64,000 bases of DNA, taken from Pseudomonas sp. HOU2. GTDB taxonomy: Bacteria; Pseudomonadota; Gammaproteobacteria; Pseudomonadales; Pseudomonadaceae. Position 1 is the stretch's first letter; every line of letters begins with the position of its first letter. The stretch spans positions 1,116,001-1,180,000 of the forward strand of contig NZ_CP160398.1 in NCBI RefSeq assembly GCF_040729435.1. Direction: 5' to 3'. Below, piece after piece: positions 17,350 to 26,683 of the stretch. A model generated the notes under the pieces. The model had not been told where the DNA came from, made no database searches, and worked only from the letters and a program-made list of their open reading frames with translations. Both the position numbers and the translations under genes were made by a program.

Positions 17350-17889
17350 TCAACCCTCCTTGACCAGGCCGAGATCGGTCAGCACGTTGCGGGTGGCGTT
17401 GTAGTAACGCACGTACCCGGTGCAACGGCAGACGTGATGGCCGAGGCTGTCCTCGATGACCTGTTCCAGTTTGCTTTTGGCGATCGGCTGGCGCTGCAGC
17501 TTCTCTACCAGCACCGTCGCGGCGTTGACGAAGCCCGGTGCGCAGTAGCTGCACTGGAAGGCGAATTCGTCGACGAAGCGCTGCTGGATCGGGTTCAGCT
17601 CAGTGACCTGACCGCTCTCATCGCGCTTGGCGTGGGCTTCGATGGTGCGCACGTTCTTGCCCTCGAAGTAATGCGCGCCGGTGATGCAGGTGCGCACTTC
17701 TTCACTGGTGCCGTCCGGGTTGTCGACGATCACCACGCAGGCGTGGCAGATGCCCTGGCCGCAGCCCAGGCGCGAACCGGTGAGATTCTTGTATTCGTGC
17801 AGATAGTCGATCATCGGCAGGTCATCAGGGATGTCCACCGGGCCGACGGATTGACCATTGAGGGTCAGTTGAAGCGGACGGTTAGCCAT
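17350..17889 (-). CDS. (2Fe-2S)-binding subunit of periplasmic molybdenum hydroxylase (IorA-like)
   Basis: 179 residues. N-terminal plant-type ferredoxin domain with LGCGQGICHAC plus a downstream Cys (VRTCITG), and a C-terminal 2Fe-2S domain with CSYCAPG and HVCRCTGY. There is no signal peptide, so it should be exported by hitch-hiking on the Tat-signal-bearing large subunit. GGAGG lies before the ATG, which overlaps the large-subunit stop by 8 bp (ATGGCTAA), indicating tight translational coupling. Confidence 0.92.
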   Translation of the reverse strand: MANRPLQLTLNGQSVGPVDIPDDLPMIDYLHEYKNLTGSRLGCGQGICHACVVIVDNPDGTSEEVRTCITGAHYFEGKNVRTIEAHAKRDESGQVTELNPIQQRFVDEFAFQCSYCAPGFVNAATVLVEKLQRQPIAKSKLEQVIEDSLGHHVCRCTGYVRYYNATRNVLTDLGLVKEG

Positions 17890-20713
17890 TGAGGGCCTCC
17901 TTGATGCGCGCAGCAGTGATTGGCAGATCGCGAACACGTTTACCGATGGCATGCGCCACGGCGTTACCGATGGCACCGACCACCGGGATCATCACCACTT
18001 CGGCGATACCTTTGGACGGATCGCTTGGTGACAACGGCGGCAGAATCTCCGCGGTCTGCTTCCACACCGCCACGTGACGGGCCATCGGCAGGCGATACCG
18101 ATTGAAGTTCCAGTCACCCTCCCCCGGTCCGCCTTCGTACAGCGGCATCTCTTCCATCAGCGCGTGACCGATGCCCATGGCGATCCCGCCTTCGAGCTGG
18201 CCCTTGACCAGTTCTTCGACCAGCACCCGACCGCACTCGACCCACGAATGGTGATTGAGCACTTCGACTTCCGCCGAGCCTTTGTTGACCTTCAGTTCCA
18301 CCAGCGTCGCGACCGGGCTGTAGTAAGTCACCGCGGCGTTGTTCAACTGAACAACCGGGTAGTTGATGTTCTGGCGATCCAGCAGGTGGAAACCTGCGGT
18401 GGTCATAAGCGCTTTCTTCGCCTTCGGCGCGCCATCGCCGTACTTCACTGCCAGACCGTCGAGCGGCAGACGCTCGCGCACGCCGTCGATGCTGTACTCG
18501 GCCTCGGCCCAGCTCCAGCGGTTGAACGCGTGAACGGTGGCGCCGGTGACCAGACCACGTTCGTGAGCGCGCTTGGCCAGCTCTTCGAAAGTCAGCGGCT
18601 GCATACCGTTGGCAGTGAGTTTGCCGTCGACCCAATGCGCATCTTCACGACGCACCACATAAGGGTTGGCTTGACCGCCGTAAGGGCCCTGACGCCAGAT
18701 TTCCATGGCCGCCGGCCACAAGCCGTTGTTGAACAGCACGCGCGCCGCTTCACGGGTGGCGTGGCTGAAGTAGTAGGCCGAGTTGGTCGCGGATGACGCC
18801 GAGGCGAGCTTGCCGACCCAACGCGGGTTGCGCAGCAGGTTGTCCTGCTCGGCCTGACTCATGATGTAAGGGTTGCCGCTGGTGATCAGCTGCATTTCCT
18901 TCCATTCGGTTTCGCCAGTCTTCACGTCATGCGCCGGGCTGCCGAGGAAATCGGCGACGACCAGTGCTTGCGAAGTGGACATGCCGGTGCCGATTTCGAT
19001 ACCGATGTGGCGCAGGGTGATGCGCCCTTCAGCGGTGAATTCGATGCTGGCCATCGGCGCTTCGGAACCGGTGCCGAAGTCTTTCTGGCAAATGGCAAAA
19101 CCCACGCCATACCAGTTGTCCGGGTCGGCGGCTTCGCGCTGTTTCTTGATCGCGTCGCGGTTTTTCCAGACTTCGTGCACCGAGGCCTTGTCGAGAATTT
19201 CGTGCAGACGCAAAGCACCCGCCGGGATCGCACCCTGAGTGTTTTTCATGCCCGAACGCAGGGCGTTTTTGCGACGCAGATCAATCGCGTCAACACCAAG
19301 GCGGTTGGCGATTTCGTCGACCATCATTTCGGTCGAGGCCATGCTTTGCAGGGTGCCGTAACCGCGCATCGAACCCGCTTCAACACCACGCGAGTGGTAA
19401 GCGGTGACCTGCAGATCGTTCTGCGGCATGTAGTAGATCGACTGCGCCGCCGTGGCACCCACCGCCGCCACTGACGGGCTGTAGTTGATGCGACCGCCAC
19501 CGTCGACGCTCATTTCGGCACGGAAAATCTTGAAGCTGTAGTCGTTCTTGTCCACTGCGAGCTGGTAGCGGATGTCGAACGGGTGGCGCTTGATGCCGCT
19601 CTGGAACTGCTCGTAGCGGTCATTCGCCAGACGGATCGGCACACCGGCGCCATACAGCGCAGCGAGGGCCGCGTAGTAGACGAAGATGTTGTGGTCTTTG
19701 GAACCGTAACCCACGGTGTAACCCGGGTGCATGTTCAGGCTGGCCAGGCCGAAGCGCGACGGCGCGATCATTTTCGCGGTCTCGGTCGCAGCTTCCAGCG
19801 GGCACTGGGTGGCGACCACGAAGTGCAGGGTCTTGGTTTTCGGGTCGTACCAGCCGTTGCCGTTGTCCGGCTCCATGGCGGCCGGTTCGATCGACGGGGT
19901 CTTGTAGCGCTCATCGAACACCAGCCAGTTCTCCGGCGGTGTGTCGATCTGCTGCTTCATGCGGTCAGCGTAGAACAGACCGCGCTCAGTCAGGTTGCCG
20001 TGCAGGTTCGGCTGGGAATTCCACACCGGACGCCGGTTTTTCAGCATCGGGAACAGGATCGAGTCTTTCAGGCTGGCGAATTCGTCTTCGTCGGCCGAGG
20101 TCGGGCCACCCACGCGCACGTAGCGGAAGCTGCCATAGGGGTCGCCTTCGTAGTAAGGCACTTGTGCACCGTAACGAATCGCCTTGTCGTTGAATTTGAG
20201 TTTGTTCTTGGCCTGACGGAAACGCTCGAAATCGTTCCAGATCAGGATCGCCACCGGGTGGCCGATGAACATCGGCACTTTGCCTTCCGGCAGCAATGGG
20301 TCTGGCGCGTGTTCTTCGGGGAAGACGATACCGTCCTTGTCCAGATCAGCTGCGGTGACGATGCGGTCAGGCTGCAAGTCGGCGCCCAGCCACGACAGGT
20401 CGTAGCCTTCGTAGATTCGGTCAGCCTTGATGGTTTTCAGCAGCATGGCGTGGCCTTGCTGTTCAGGCCAGCCCGGCATGTCCTTGGAGCGAATGTCGCG
20501 GGCAAAGACTTTGCTGCCGCAGACCTTGGACAGGGCATCGTTACGTTGGCGTGCCTTGCCGTTGTTGCCGAGCCACTTCTCCGACGGCACGGTTACGCTG
20601 TTCTCCATCAAGGCAGCCAGCGCCTGACTGCTGAGCGGCGTGAGCGTGACGCTCACACCCGCCACCAGCCCGCCCTGGAGGAACGAGCGCCGGGATATAT
20701 CACGGTTGGACAT
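17882..20713 (-). CDS. Tat-exported molybdopterin-binding subunit, xanthine dehydrogenase family (IorB-like)
   Basis: 943 residues. The N-terminus has a twin-arginine signal (SRRSFLQGG, residues 8-16) with a hydrophobic stretch to about ALA32. The body is the Mo-binding subunit fold, with MRGYGTLQSMASTEMMVDE near residue 445 and, at the C-terminus, GIAEVVMIPVVGAIGNAVAHA containing the catalytic-type Glu. It lacks an FAD subunit partner; electrons go to the 2Fe-2S protein and cytochrome c. This organisation matches IorAB and the AldFGH aldehyde dehydrogenases. The substrate, aldehyde or N-heterocycle, cannot be assigned. Confidence 0.92.
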   Translation of the reverse strand: MSNRDISRRSFLQGGLVAGVSVTLTPLSSQALAALMENSVTVPSEKWLGNNGKARQRNDALSKVCGSKVFARDIRSKDMPGWPEQQGHAMLLKTIKADRIYEGYDLSWLGADLQPDRIVTAADLDKDGIVFPEEHAPDPLLPEGKVPMFIGHPVAILIWNDFERFRQAKNKLKFNDKAIRYGAQVPYYEGDPYGSFRYVRVGGPTSADEDEFASLKDSILFPMLKNRRPVWNSQPNLHGNLTERGLFYADRMKQQIDTPPENWLVFDERYKTPSIEPAAMEPDNGNGWYDPKTKTLHFVVATQCPLEAATETAKMIAPSRFGLASLNMHPGYTVGYGSKDHNIFVYYAALAALYGAGVPIRLANDRYEQFQSGIKRHPFDIRYQLAVDKNDYSFKIFRAEMSVDGGGRINYSPSVAAVGATAAQSIYYMPQNDLQVTAYHSRGVEAGSMRGYGTLQSMASTEMMVDEIANRLGVDAIDLRRKNALRSGMKNTQGAIPAGALRLHEILDKASVHEVWKNRDAIKKQREAADPDNWYGVGFAICQKDFGTGSEAPMASIEFTAEGRITLRHIGIEIGTGMSTSQALVVADFLGSPAHDVKTGETEWKEMQLITSGNPYIMSQAEQDNLLRNPRWVGKLASASSATNSAYYFSHATREAARVLFNNGLWPAAMEIWRQGPYGGQANPYVVRREDAHWVDGKLTANGMQPLTFEELAKRAHERGLVTGATVHAFNRWSWAEAEYSIDGVRERLPLDGLAVKYGDGAPKAKKALMTTAGFHLLDRQNINYPVVQLNNAAVTYYSPVATLVELKVNKGSAEVEVLNHHSWVECGRVLVEELVKGQLEGGIAMGIGHALMEEMPLYEGGPGEGDWNFNRYRLPMARHVAVWKQTAEILPPLSPSDPSKGIAEVVMIPVVGAIGNAVAHAIGKRVRDLPITAARIKEALNG

Positions 20714-20970
20714 GGATCATCCTCTGGGCGGTTATGTGTCCGCCCTTCTGGTTATCTACTGGGAATCTCGAGTCTTGCAGAAGCCCTTCTTGGCGAAACA
20801 AAGGGCGTGTTGACAGTGCAAAGCTGACCGAAAGGTTAACTTTAAAGGTTTCTGGGCTCGCAGCAAACAACCAGTTACAAAAATTTGACTAAAGAATCAA
20901 AAAATCAATGCGACGTGGCACCGCACGAGGTCAATCCGCCATACCTATTCGAATGCGGTTGCCTACTCCA
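20714..20970. other. Gene-free stretch upstream of the molybdoenzyme operon
   Basis: No credible gene. It must hold the operon promoter; an A/T-rich patch (about 20880-20910) includes TTTGACTAAAGAATCAAA, an imperfect dyad that could be an operator, but no clean -35/-10 pair is evident on the minus strand. Confidence 0.4.
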
Positions 20971-21062
20971 TGTAGGAGCTGTCGAGTGAAACGAGGCTGC
21001 GATCTTTTGCTCCTGCTTCTACGATCAAGATCAAAAGATCGCAGCGTGCCGCAGCTCCTACA
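20971..21062. repeat. REP-like inverted pair, family A
   Basis: Two diverged inverted copies of the unit GTAGGAGCTG..GGCTGCGATCTTTTG, outer ends TGTAGGAGCT and AGCTCCTACA, separated by a short spacer. Other copies are at 46359, 49198 and 58291. Confidence 0.85.
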
Positions 21063-21114
21063 GGGATTTGTGCAGGGCCGGGTAATGAAGGGAGAGAGGG
21101 TCAAATTTCAGACA

Positions 21115-21142
21115 CAAAAAACCCCGGTCTTTCGACCAGGGT
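21115..21142 (-). terminator. Terminator of the tRNA-Val/tRNA-Asp cluster
   Basis: Stem ACCC.GGTC / GACC.GGGT with TTTC loop (one mismatch), followed on the minus strand by six T residues, about 75 bp beyond the last tRNA-Asp. Confidence 0.8.
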
Positions 21143-21217
21143 CTTTGCTATCGATTCCGAACCAACCAGCGGTTGCTTTCGGTGTTTCAAGGCGTTCAGT
21201 GGTCCTTGAAACAGATA

Positions 21218-21294
21218 TGGCGCAGCGGACGGGACTCGAACCCGCGACCCCCGGCGTGACAGGCCGGTATTCTAACCGACTGAACTACCGCTGC
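21218..21294 (-). tRNA. tRNA-Asp(GTC), copy 1
   Basis: 77 nt with encoded CCA. Acceptor GCAGCGG / CCGCTGC; anticodon stem CCGGC / GCCGG with loop CTGTCAC, anticodon GTC; T-loop GGTTCGAGTCC. Identical to the copy at 21389-21465. Confidence 0.97.
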
Positions 21295-21388
21295 GTATCG
21301 CTTTGAGCTTGCGCTCAAGTAACTCGTTTTGATTGAAAGCTTCGGTGCTTTGCAATCGCGAACCAGACATTGCCTGACTCGTAAAATA

Positions 21389-21465
21389 TGGCGCAGCGGA
21401 CGGGACTCGAACCCGCGACCCCCGGCGTGACAGGCCGGTATTCTAACCGACTGAACTACCGCTGC
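21389..21465 (-). tRNA. tRNA-Asp(GTC), copy 2
   Basis: Same 77-nt sequence as the copy 94 bp away, including CCA and the GTC anticodon. Cotranscribed with tRNA-Val(TAC) from the right. Confidence 0.97.
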
Positions 21466-21521
21466 GCGTCGGTGCAGGCACTTTCAGCCTACGCTCTTGC
21501 TTTCGCAAGTCTCTCGGGGAG

Positions 21522-21597
21522 TGGTGGGTGATGACGGGATCGAACCGCCGACATTCTGCTTGTAAGGCAGACGCTCTCCCAGCTGAGCTAATCACCC
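21522..21597 (-). tRNA. tRNA-Val(TAC)
   Basis: 76 nt with CCA. Acceptor GGGTGAT / ATCACCC; anticodon stem TCTGC / GCAGA with loop CTTACAA, anticodon TAC. It is the first tRNA of a Val-Asp-Asp cluster transcribed leftwards. Confidence 0.97.
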
Positions 21598-21719
21598 GTT
21601 TGCATCTCCGAGGCCGCGAAATTTACGCAGGTAGCGAACCTAAGTCAATAGCAGGATTGAAGTTTTTCTGAAAAAGACAAAATTGCTTCATTCCCTGAAG
21701 AAAGCAACAACCCTGAAAC

Positions 21720-21750
21720 CGCTATCGCGAGCAGGCTCACTCCTACAGGT
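21720..21750. repeat. Single REP-like unit, family C
   Basis: CGCTATCGCGAGCAGGCTCACTCCTACAGG, one copy of the unit found as an inverted pair at 57385-57475. It lies between the tRNA promoter region and the 3' end of the SDR gene. Confidence 0.75.
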
Positions 21751-21765
21751 TTGCGGCTTCGCTTC

Positions 21766-22542
21766 TTAGTCCGTGTAAATCATCTTCTTGGTCATGCCGC
21801 CATCCACGACGAATTCCTGCCCGGTCACAAACCCGGCATTGCGCGACAGCAGCCACGCCACCATCGCCGCAACGTCTTCGACCGTCCCTACCCTGCCCGC
21901 CGGATGCTGCGCATGATCGGCATCGGCCAAAGGCTCGGCTCGACGCGCAGAAGGATCACGGGCATCGATCCAGCCAGGGCTGACCGCATTAACGCGAATC
22001 TCCGGCCCAAGGCTGATCGCCAACGCATGCGTAAGCGCCAACAACCCACCCTTGCTCGCCGCATACGCCTCGGAATCGGCCTCCGATTGCCGAGCACGGG
22101 TCGAGGCCAGATTGACGATCGAACCGTTGTGCGCGCGCAGATACGGCGCACAGTGCTTGGCCAGCAGCATCGGCCCGCTGAGGTTCACCGCCAGCACCCG
22201 ATTCCAGTACGCCAGATCGAGACTTTCCAGGGTGATGTTGTGCGGATCGGCCACTGCCGCGTTGCACACCAGCGCATCCAGGCGACCGAACTGCCCCAAC
22301 ACCTCGGCGACACCCAGCGCGACCTGCCCCTCATCCGCAACGTCCATGGCGATGAACCAGGCATTCTCGCCCAGCACCTTCGCCACTTTCGAACCACGCG
22401 CGCGATCCAGATCGGTCAGCACCACTTGCCAGCCTTCGCTGATCAGCCAGGCGGCAATGCCCAGACCGATACCACGCGCAGCACCGGTGACCAGCGCCAC
22501 GCGGCCATGGGTGCCCGCCTTCGGAGTAGACAACTCGATCAC
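21766..22542 (-). CDS. SDR family NAD(P)-dependent oxidoreductase
   Basis: 258 residues, classical short-chain dehydrogenase. Cofactor motif [13 protein letters not shown] (residues ~17-29), NAA-type segment CNAAVA, Ser in NLASTR and the catalytic YAASK. The substrate is unknown. Its start overlaps the metZ stop by 4 bp, so it is translated in an operon with metZ, an arrangement shared by other Pseudomonas genomes. Confidence 0.9.
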   Translation of the reverse strand: MIELSTPKAGTHGRVALVTGAARGIGLGIAAWLISEGWQVVLTDLDRARGSKVAKVLGENAWFIAMDVADEGQVALGVAEVLGQFGRLDALVCNAAVADPHNITLESLDLAYWNRVLAVNLSGPMLLAKHCAPYLRAHNGSIVNLASTRARQSEADSEAYAASKGGLLALTHALAISLGPEIRVNAVSPGWIDARDPSARRAEPLADADHAQHPAGRVGTVEDVAAMVAWLLSRNAGFVTGQEFVVDGGMTKKMIYTD

Positions 22543-23750
22543 AACGCCGCCAGACCGCGCGACAGATCGGCCTGCAGGTCCGCCACGTCTTCCAGACCGA
22601 CCGCGATGCGGATCAGGCTGTCACGAATCCCTGCTGCTTCACGCTCCTGTGGCGCCAGACGGCCATGGGAGGTGGTGCTCGGATGGGTGATGGTGGTTTT
22701 GCTGTCACCAAGGTTGGCGGTAATCGAAATCAAGCGAGTGGCATCGATAAAGCGCCAGGCGCCCTCTTTGCCACCCTTGACCTCGAAACTCACCACCGCA
22801 CCGAAGCCCTTCTGCTGACGCTGGGCCAGTTCGTGCTGCGGATGGCTCTTGAGACCGGCGTAATGGACTTTCTCGATACCGTCCTGCTGCTCCAGCCATT
22901 CGGCCAATTGCTGGGCGTTGGCGCAGTGCGCCCTCATCCGCAGATTCAGGGTTTCCAGGCCTTTGAGGAAGATCCACGCGTTGAACGGGCTCAGGGTCGG
23001 CCCGGCGGTGCGCAGGAAGCCGACGACTTCTTTCATCTGTTCGCTGCGACCGGCCACCACACCGCCCATGCAGCGGCCTTGGCCGTCGATGAACTTGGTT
23101 GCCGAGTGCACAACAATGTCCGCACCGAGTTTCAGCGGCTGCTGCAAGGCAGGCGTGCAGAAGCAGTTGTCGACCACCAGCATCGCGCCTTTGGCGTGAG
23201 CGATTTCCGCCAGCGCGGTGATATCCACCAGTTCAGCCAGCGGGTTGGACGGCGACTCGACGAACAGCAGCCTGGTGTTCGGCTTGATCGCCGCATCCCA
23301 ACCCGACAGATCGGCCAGCGGCACGTAGTCGACTTGCACACCGAAACGCTTGAAGTACTTCTCGAACAGGCTGATGGTCGAACCGAACACGCTGCGCGAC
23401 ACCAGAACGTGGTCGCCGGCACTGCACAGGCTCATCACCACCGCCATGATCGCGGCCATGCCCGTAGCGGTAGCGACCGCTTGCTCGGCGCCTTCCAGCG
23501 CAGCGATGCGCTCTTCGAACGCACGCACGGTCGGGTTGGTGTAGCGCGAGTACACGTTGCCCGGCACTTCCCCGGCAAACCGCGCAGCCGCGTCGGCGGC
23601 GGTGCGGAACACGTAGCTGGAAGTGAAGAACATCGGATCACCGTGCTCGCCTTCCGGCGTACGGTGCTGACCGGCACGTACGGCCAGGGTATCGAACGCT
23701 ACGCCTTCGAGGTCGCTGTCCAGCCGACCGGCATCCCATTCCTGACTCAT
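22539..23750 (-). CDS. metZ: O-succinylhomoserine sulfhydrylase
   Basis: 403-residue Cys/Met metabolism PLP enzyme. [21 protein letters not shown] near residue 68 and the PLP-lysine segment [13 protein letters not shown] near residue 212 are typical. In Pseudomonas MetZ makes homocysteine directly from O-succinylhomoserine and sulfide. Gene order purF-metZ is conserved in the genus. The purF terminator at 23798-23817 separates it from purF, so it likely has its own promoter. Confidence 0.95.
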   Translation of the reverse strand: MSQEWDAGRLDSDLEGVAFDTLAVRAGQHRTPEGEHGDPMFFTSSYVFRTAADAAARFAGEVPGNVYSRYTNPTVRAFEERIAALEGAEQAVATATGMAAIMAVVMSLCSAGDHVLVSRSVFGSTISLFEKYFKRFGVQVDYVPLADLSGWDAAIKPNTRLLFVESPSNPLAELVDITALAEIAHAKGAMLVVDNCFCTPALQQPLKLGADIVVHSATKFIDGQGRCMGGVVAGRSEQMKEVVGFLRTAGPTLSPFNAWIFLKGLETLNLRMRAHCANAQQLAEWLEQQDGIEKVHYAGLKSHPQHELAQRQQKGFGAVVSFEVKGGKEGAWRFIDATRLISITANLGDSKTTITHPSTTSHGRLAPQEREAAGIRDSLIRIAVGLEDVADLQADLSRGLAAL

Positions 23751-23797
23751 GCTGTCACTCCTTGCCCTGTTCTTGAAAATTAAAAGTCAGATACAAA

Positions 23798-23817
23798 ACC
23801 GGCCCCTCAGGGCCGGT
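23798..23817 (-). terminator. Terminator after purF
   Basis: Perfect 8-bp stem ACCGGCCC / GGGCCGGT with CTCA loop, then four T residues on the minus strand, 7 bp beyond the purF stop. Confidence 0.85.
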
Positions 23818-23823
23818 AGAAAC

Positions 23824-25329
23824 TCAGTTGTTGTACAGATCGATGATCGCACTGACCGCCTGGGTCTTGACCTTGGAGGCATCGTTGCGTGCCTGCTCGA
23901 TCTTGTCCAGGTAAGCCTCGTCGACGTCGCCGGTGACGTACTTGCCGTCGAACACCGCGCAGTCGAAGTTTTCGATCTTGATCTTGCCGCCACCCACCGC
24001 TTCGATCAAGTCAGGCAGATCCTGGTAGATCAGCCAGTCAGCGCCGATCAGATCCGCCACGTCCTGAGTCGAACGATTGTGGGCGATCAGTTCGTGAGCG
24101 CTCGGCATGTCGATGCCGTAAACGTTCGGGAAGCGTACGGCCGGGGCCGCCGAGCAGAAGTAGACGTTTTTCGCGCCGGCTTCGCGGGCCATCTGGATGA
24201 TCTGCTTGCAGGTGGTGCCGCGCACGATCGAGTCGTCGACCAGCATCACGTTCTTGCCGCGGAATTCCAGCTCGATCGCGTTGAGCTTCTGGCGAACCGA
24301 CTTCTTGCGCGCCGCCTGACCCGGCATGATGAAGGTCCGGCCGATATAACGGTTCTTGACGAAGCCTTCGCGGAATTTCACGCCCAGGTGGTTCGCCAGC
24401 TCCAGCGCGGCGGTGCGGCTGGTGTCCGGAATCGGGATGACCACGTCGATGTCGTGTTCCGGACGCTCGCGCAGGATCTTCTCGGCGAGTTTTTCGCCCA
24501 TGCGCAGACGCGCCTTGTACACCGACACGCCGTCGATGATCGAATCCGGACGCGCCAGGTAGACGTGTTCGAAGATGCACGGGGTCAGGGACGGGTTGGT
24601 CGCACATTGACGGGTGTGCAGCTTGCCGTCTTCAGTGATGTAGACCGCTTCGCCCGGCGCCAGATCGCGGATCAGGGTGAAACCGAGCACGTCCAGCGAA
24701 ACGCTTTCGGAAGCGATCATGTACTCGACGCCTTCGTCGGTGTGACGCTGGCCGAACACGATCGGACGGATGCCGTGCGGGTCACGGAAACCGACGATGC
24801 CGTAACCGGTGATCATCGCCACCACCGCATAACCGCCGACGCAACGGTTGTGCACGTCGGTTACGGCGGCAAACACGTCTTCTTCGGTCGGTTGCAGCTT
24901 GCCGCGCTGGGCCAGCTCGTGGGCGAACACGTTGAGCAGCACTTCCGAGTCGGAACTGGTGTTGACGTGACGCAGGTCGGATTCGTAGATTTCCTTGGCC
25001 AACTGTTCAACGTTGGTCAGGTTGCCGTTGTGCGCCAGGGTGATGCCGTAAGGCGAGTTGACGTAGAACGGCTGTGCTTCGGCCGAGGTCGAGCTGCCGG
25101 CGGTCGGGTAACGGACGTGGCCGATCCCCATGTGGCCGACCAGGCGCTGCATGTGACGCTGCTGAAACACGTCACGCACCAGGCCATTGTCCTTGCGCAG
25201 GAACAACCGGCCATCATGGCTGGTCACGATACCGGCAGCGTCCTGGCCGCGGTGCTGGAGCACGGTTAGCGCGTCATACAGCGCCTGATTGACGTTCGAC
25301 TTACCGACGATACCGACGATGCCACACAT
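23824..25329 (-). CDS. purF: Amidophosphoribosyltransferase
   Basis: 501 residues. The start at 25329 gives MCGIVGIVG, exposing the catalytic N-terminal Cys after Met removal; a start three codons earlier would hide it. The class II glutamine amidotransferase domain includes LAHNGNLTN and the phosphoribosyltransferase domain [13 protein letters not shown] binds PRPP. It performs the first committed step of purine synthesis. It follows cvpA by 41 bp, the classical cvpA-purF pair. Confidence 0.97.
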   Translation of the reverse strand: MCGIVGIVGKSNVNQALYDALTVLQHRGQDAAGIVTSHDGRLFLRKDNGLVRDVFQQRHMQRLVGHMGIGHVRYPTAGSSTSAEAQPFYVNSPYGITLAHNGNLTNVEQLAKEIYESDLRHVNTSSDSEVLLNVFAHELAQRGKLQPTEEDVFAAVTDVHNRCVGGYAVVAMITGYGIVGFRDPHGIRPIVFGQRHTDEGVEYMIASESVSLDVLGFTLIRDLAPGEAVYITEDGKLHTRQCATNPSLTPCIFEHVYLARPDSIIDGVSVYKARLRMGEKLAEKILRERPEHDIDVVIPIPDTSRTAALELANHLGVKFREGFVKNRYIGRTFIMPGQAARKKSVRQKLNAIELEFRGKNVMLVDDSIVRGTTCKQIIQMAREAGAKNVYFCSAAPAVRFPNVYGIDMPSAHELIAHNRSTQDVADLIGADWLIYQDLPDLIEAVGGGKIKIENFDCAVFDGKYVTGDVDEAYLDKIEQARNDASKVKTQAVSAIIDLYNN

Positions 25330-25370
25330 GCGACGCAACCCCTACTTAATGGATCTGAACTGAACAACAC

Positions 25371-25931
25371 TCACTGAGGCGTTTTGGCCGACGGCAAGAG
25401 TTGCTCCTTGAACGGAATATCAGCGGGTACGCTGATTCCGCTGGCAAGCCACTGACTGCTCCACCCGAGAATCAGGTTTTTGGACCAGTCGGCGACCAAT
25501 AGAAACTTTGGCACGAGCTGTGATTCTTTCCACCACCCGTCCTGCTGTACCGGCCCCAGGCTCAACAGCCCGACTGCCACGACCACCAGCAACACGCCAC
25601 GCGCTGCGCCGAAGGCCATGCCCAGGAATCGGTCGGTGCCGGATAATCCGGTCACGCGCACCAACTCGCCGATAAGATAATTGATCATTGCGCCCACGAT
25701 CAGTGTGGCGACAAACATGATGGCACAGCCCGCGATCACGCGAGCCGATGGGGTTTCGATGTATCCGGCGAGGTACTCGGACAATGAGCCACCGAACATC
25801 CAGGCAACCGCTCCTGCGATGATCCAGGTCACCAGCGATAATGCTTCCTTGACGAAGCCGCGGCTCAAACTGATCAAAGCGGAGATGGCGATGATTGCAA
25901 CGATCGCCCAGTCAACCAGGGTAAATGGCAC
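25371..25931 (-). CDS. cvpA: CvpA family inner-membrane protein
   Basis: 186 residues with four hydrophobic segments in the N-terminal 125 residues, beginning MPFTLVDWAIVAIIAISALISL and including SRGFVKEALSL and GTDRFLGMAFGAARG, as in CvpA (colicin V production) proteins. Its molecular role is not settled; homologues affect envelope integrity. Upstream of purF in the same direction. Confidence 0.93.
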   Translation of the reverse strand: MPFTLVDWAIVAIIAISALISLSRGFVKEALSLVTWIIAGAVAWMFGGSLSEYLAGYIETPSARVIAGCAIMFVATLIVGAMINYLIGELVRVTGLSGTDRFLGMAFGAARGVLLVVVAVGLLSLGPVQQDGWWKESQLVPKFLLVADWSKNLILGWSSQWLASGISVPADIPFKEQLLPSAKTPQ

Positions 25932-26029
25932 AGTGCAGCCTACAGACGGATAAGGCGGCGCATTTTAGCAGAGCGCACCGCTGTCGGTAAGCTGCGATTT
26001 TCAGTGCATTTCAATCGAATCGATAGATC

Positions 26030-26683
26030 CTAGCCGCGCTCGGGCTGGAAGCGCACGACAAAACCCTTGAGGTTCTGCTGGCGACTCAACAGATCACGCA
26101 GACGATCGGCCTCGGCACGCTCGATCAGCGGGCCGACGAACACCCGATTCTTGCCGTCGGCAGAACGAATGTAAGCGTTGTAACCCTGACTGCGCAGAGT
26201 TTTTTGCAGGCTTTCAGCGCTGGCGCGACTCGACAGACTGGCCAGCTGCACCGACCAGCTGACCGACAGACCGTTGGCGTCGACACGGCTTTGCGTGGTG
26301 TCAGGCTTGGTCGGGGCCGCAGCGATCGGCTGAGCCGGTGCCGTTGTCGGCTTGGCCGCTGGCGCCGGCGCCGGCGCAACCGGTTTGGCGACAGGAGCAG
26401 GCGCTGGAGCCGGTGCAATCGGCATCGCCGGCGCCGATTGCTCGGCCACCTCGTCATCGCTCGGCACCGGTTCTTGCGGCAGCGTTTGCGGTTCAGGCAC
26501 AGCCACCGGCTCAAGCTGCACTTGCGGCACAGCAGGCGCCTGCGGCGCGGCGGGTGCCTCGACCGTCACTTGACGTTGCTCGTCTTGGCGGGAAAACAGC
26601 ATCGGCAGGAAAATCACCGCCAGTGCCACCAGCACCAGGGCGCCAACCATGCGCTGCTTGTACGCTTTATCCAGCAAAGCCAT
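26030..26683 (-). CDS. SPOR-domain membrane protein (DedD-like)
   Basis: 217 residues from ATG 26683, preceded by GGAGGAA. A single N-terminal membrane helix (YKQRMVGALVLVALAVIFLPML), a long Pro/Ala/Val-rich periplasmic linker (about residues 40-130) and a C-terminal SPOR domain (WSVQLASLSSRASAESLQKTL, RVFVGPLIERAEADRLRDLL) that binds denuded glycan at the division site. Its start overlaps the folC end by 17 bp. A longer frame to 26869 lies within folC and is rejected. Confidence 0.9.
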   Translation of the reverse strand: MALLDKAYKQRMVGALVLVALAVIFLPMLFSRQDEQRQVTVEAPAAPQAPAVPQVQLEPVAVPEPQTLPQEPVPSDDEVAEQSAPAMPIAPAPAPAPVAKPVAPAPAPAAKPTTAPAQPIAAAPTKPDTTQSRVDANGLSVSWSVQLASLSSRASAESLQKTLRSQGYNAYIRSADGKNRVFVGPLIERAEADRLRDLLSRQQNLKGFVVRFQPERG

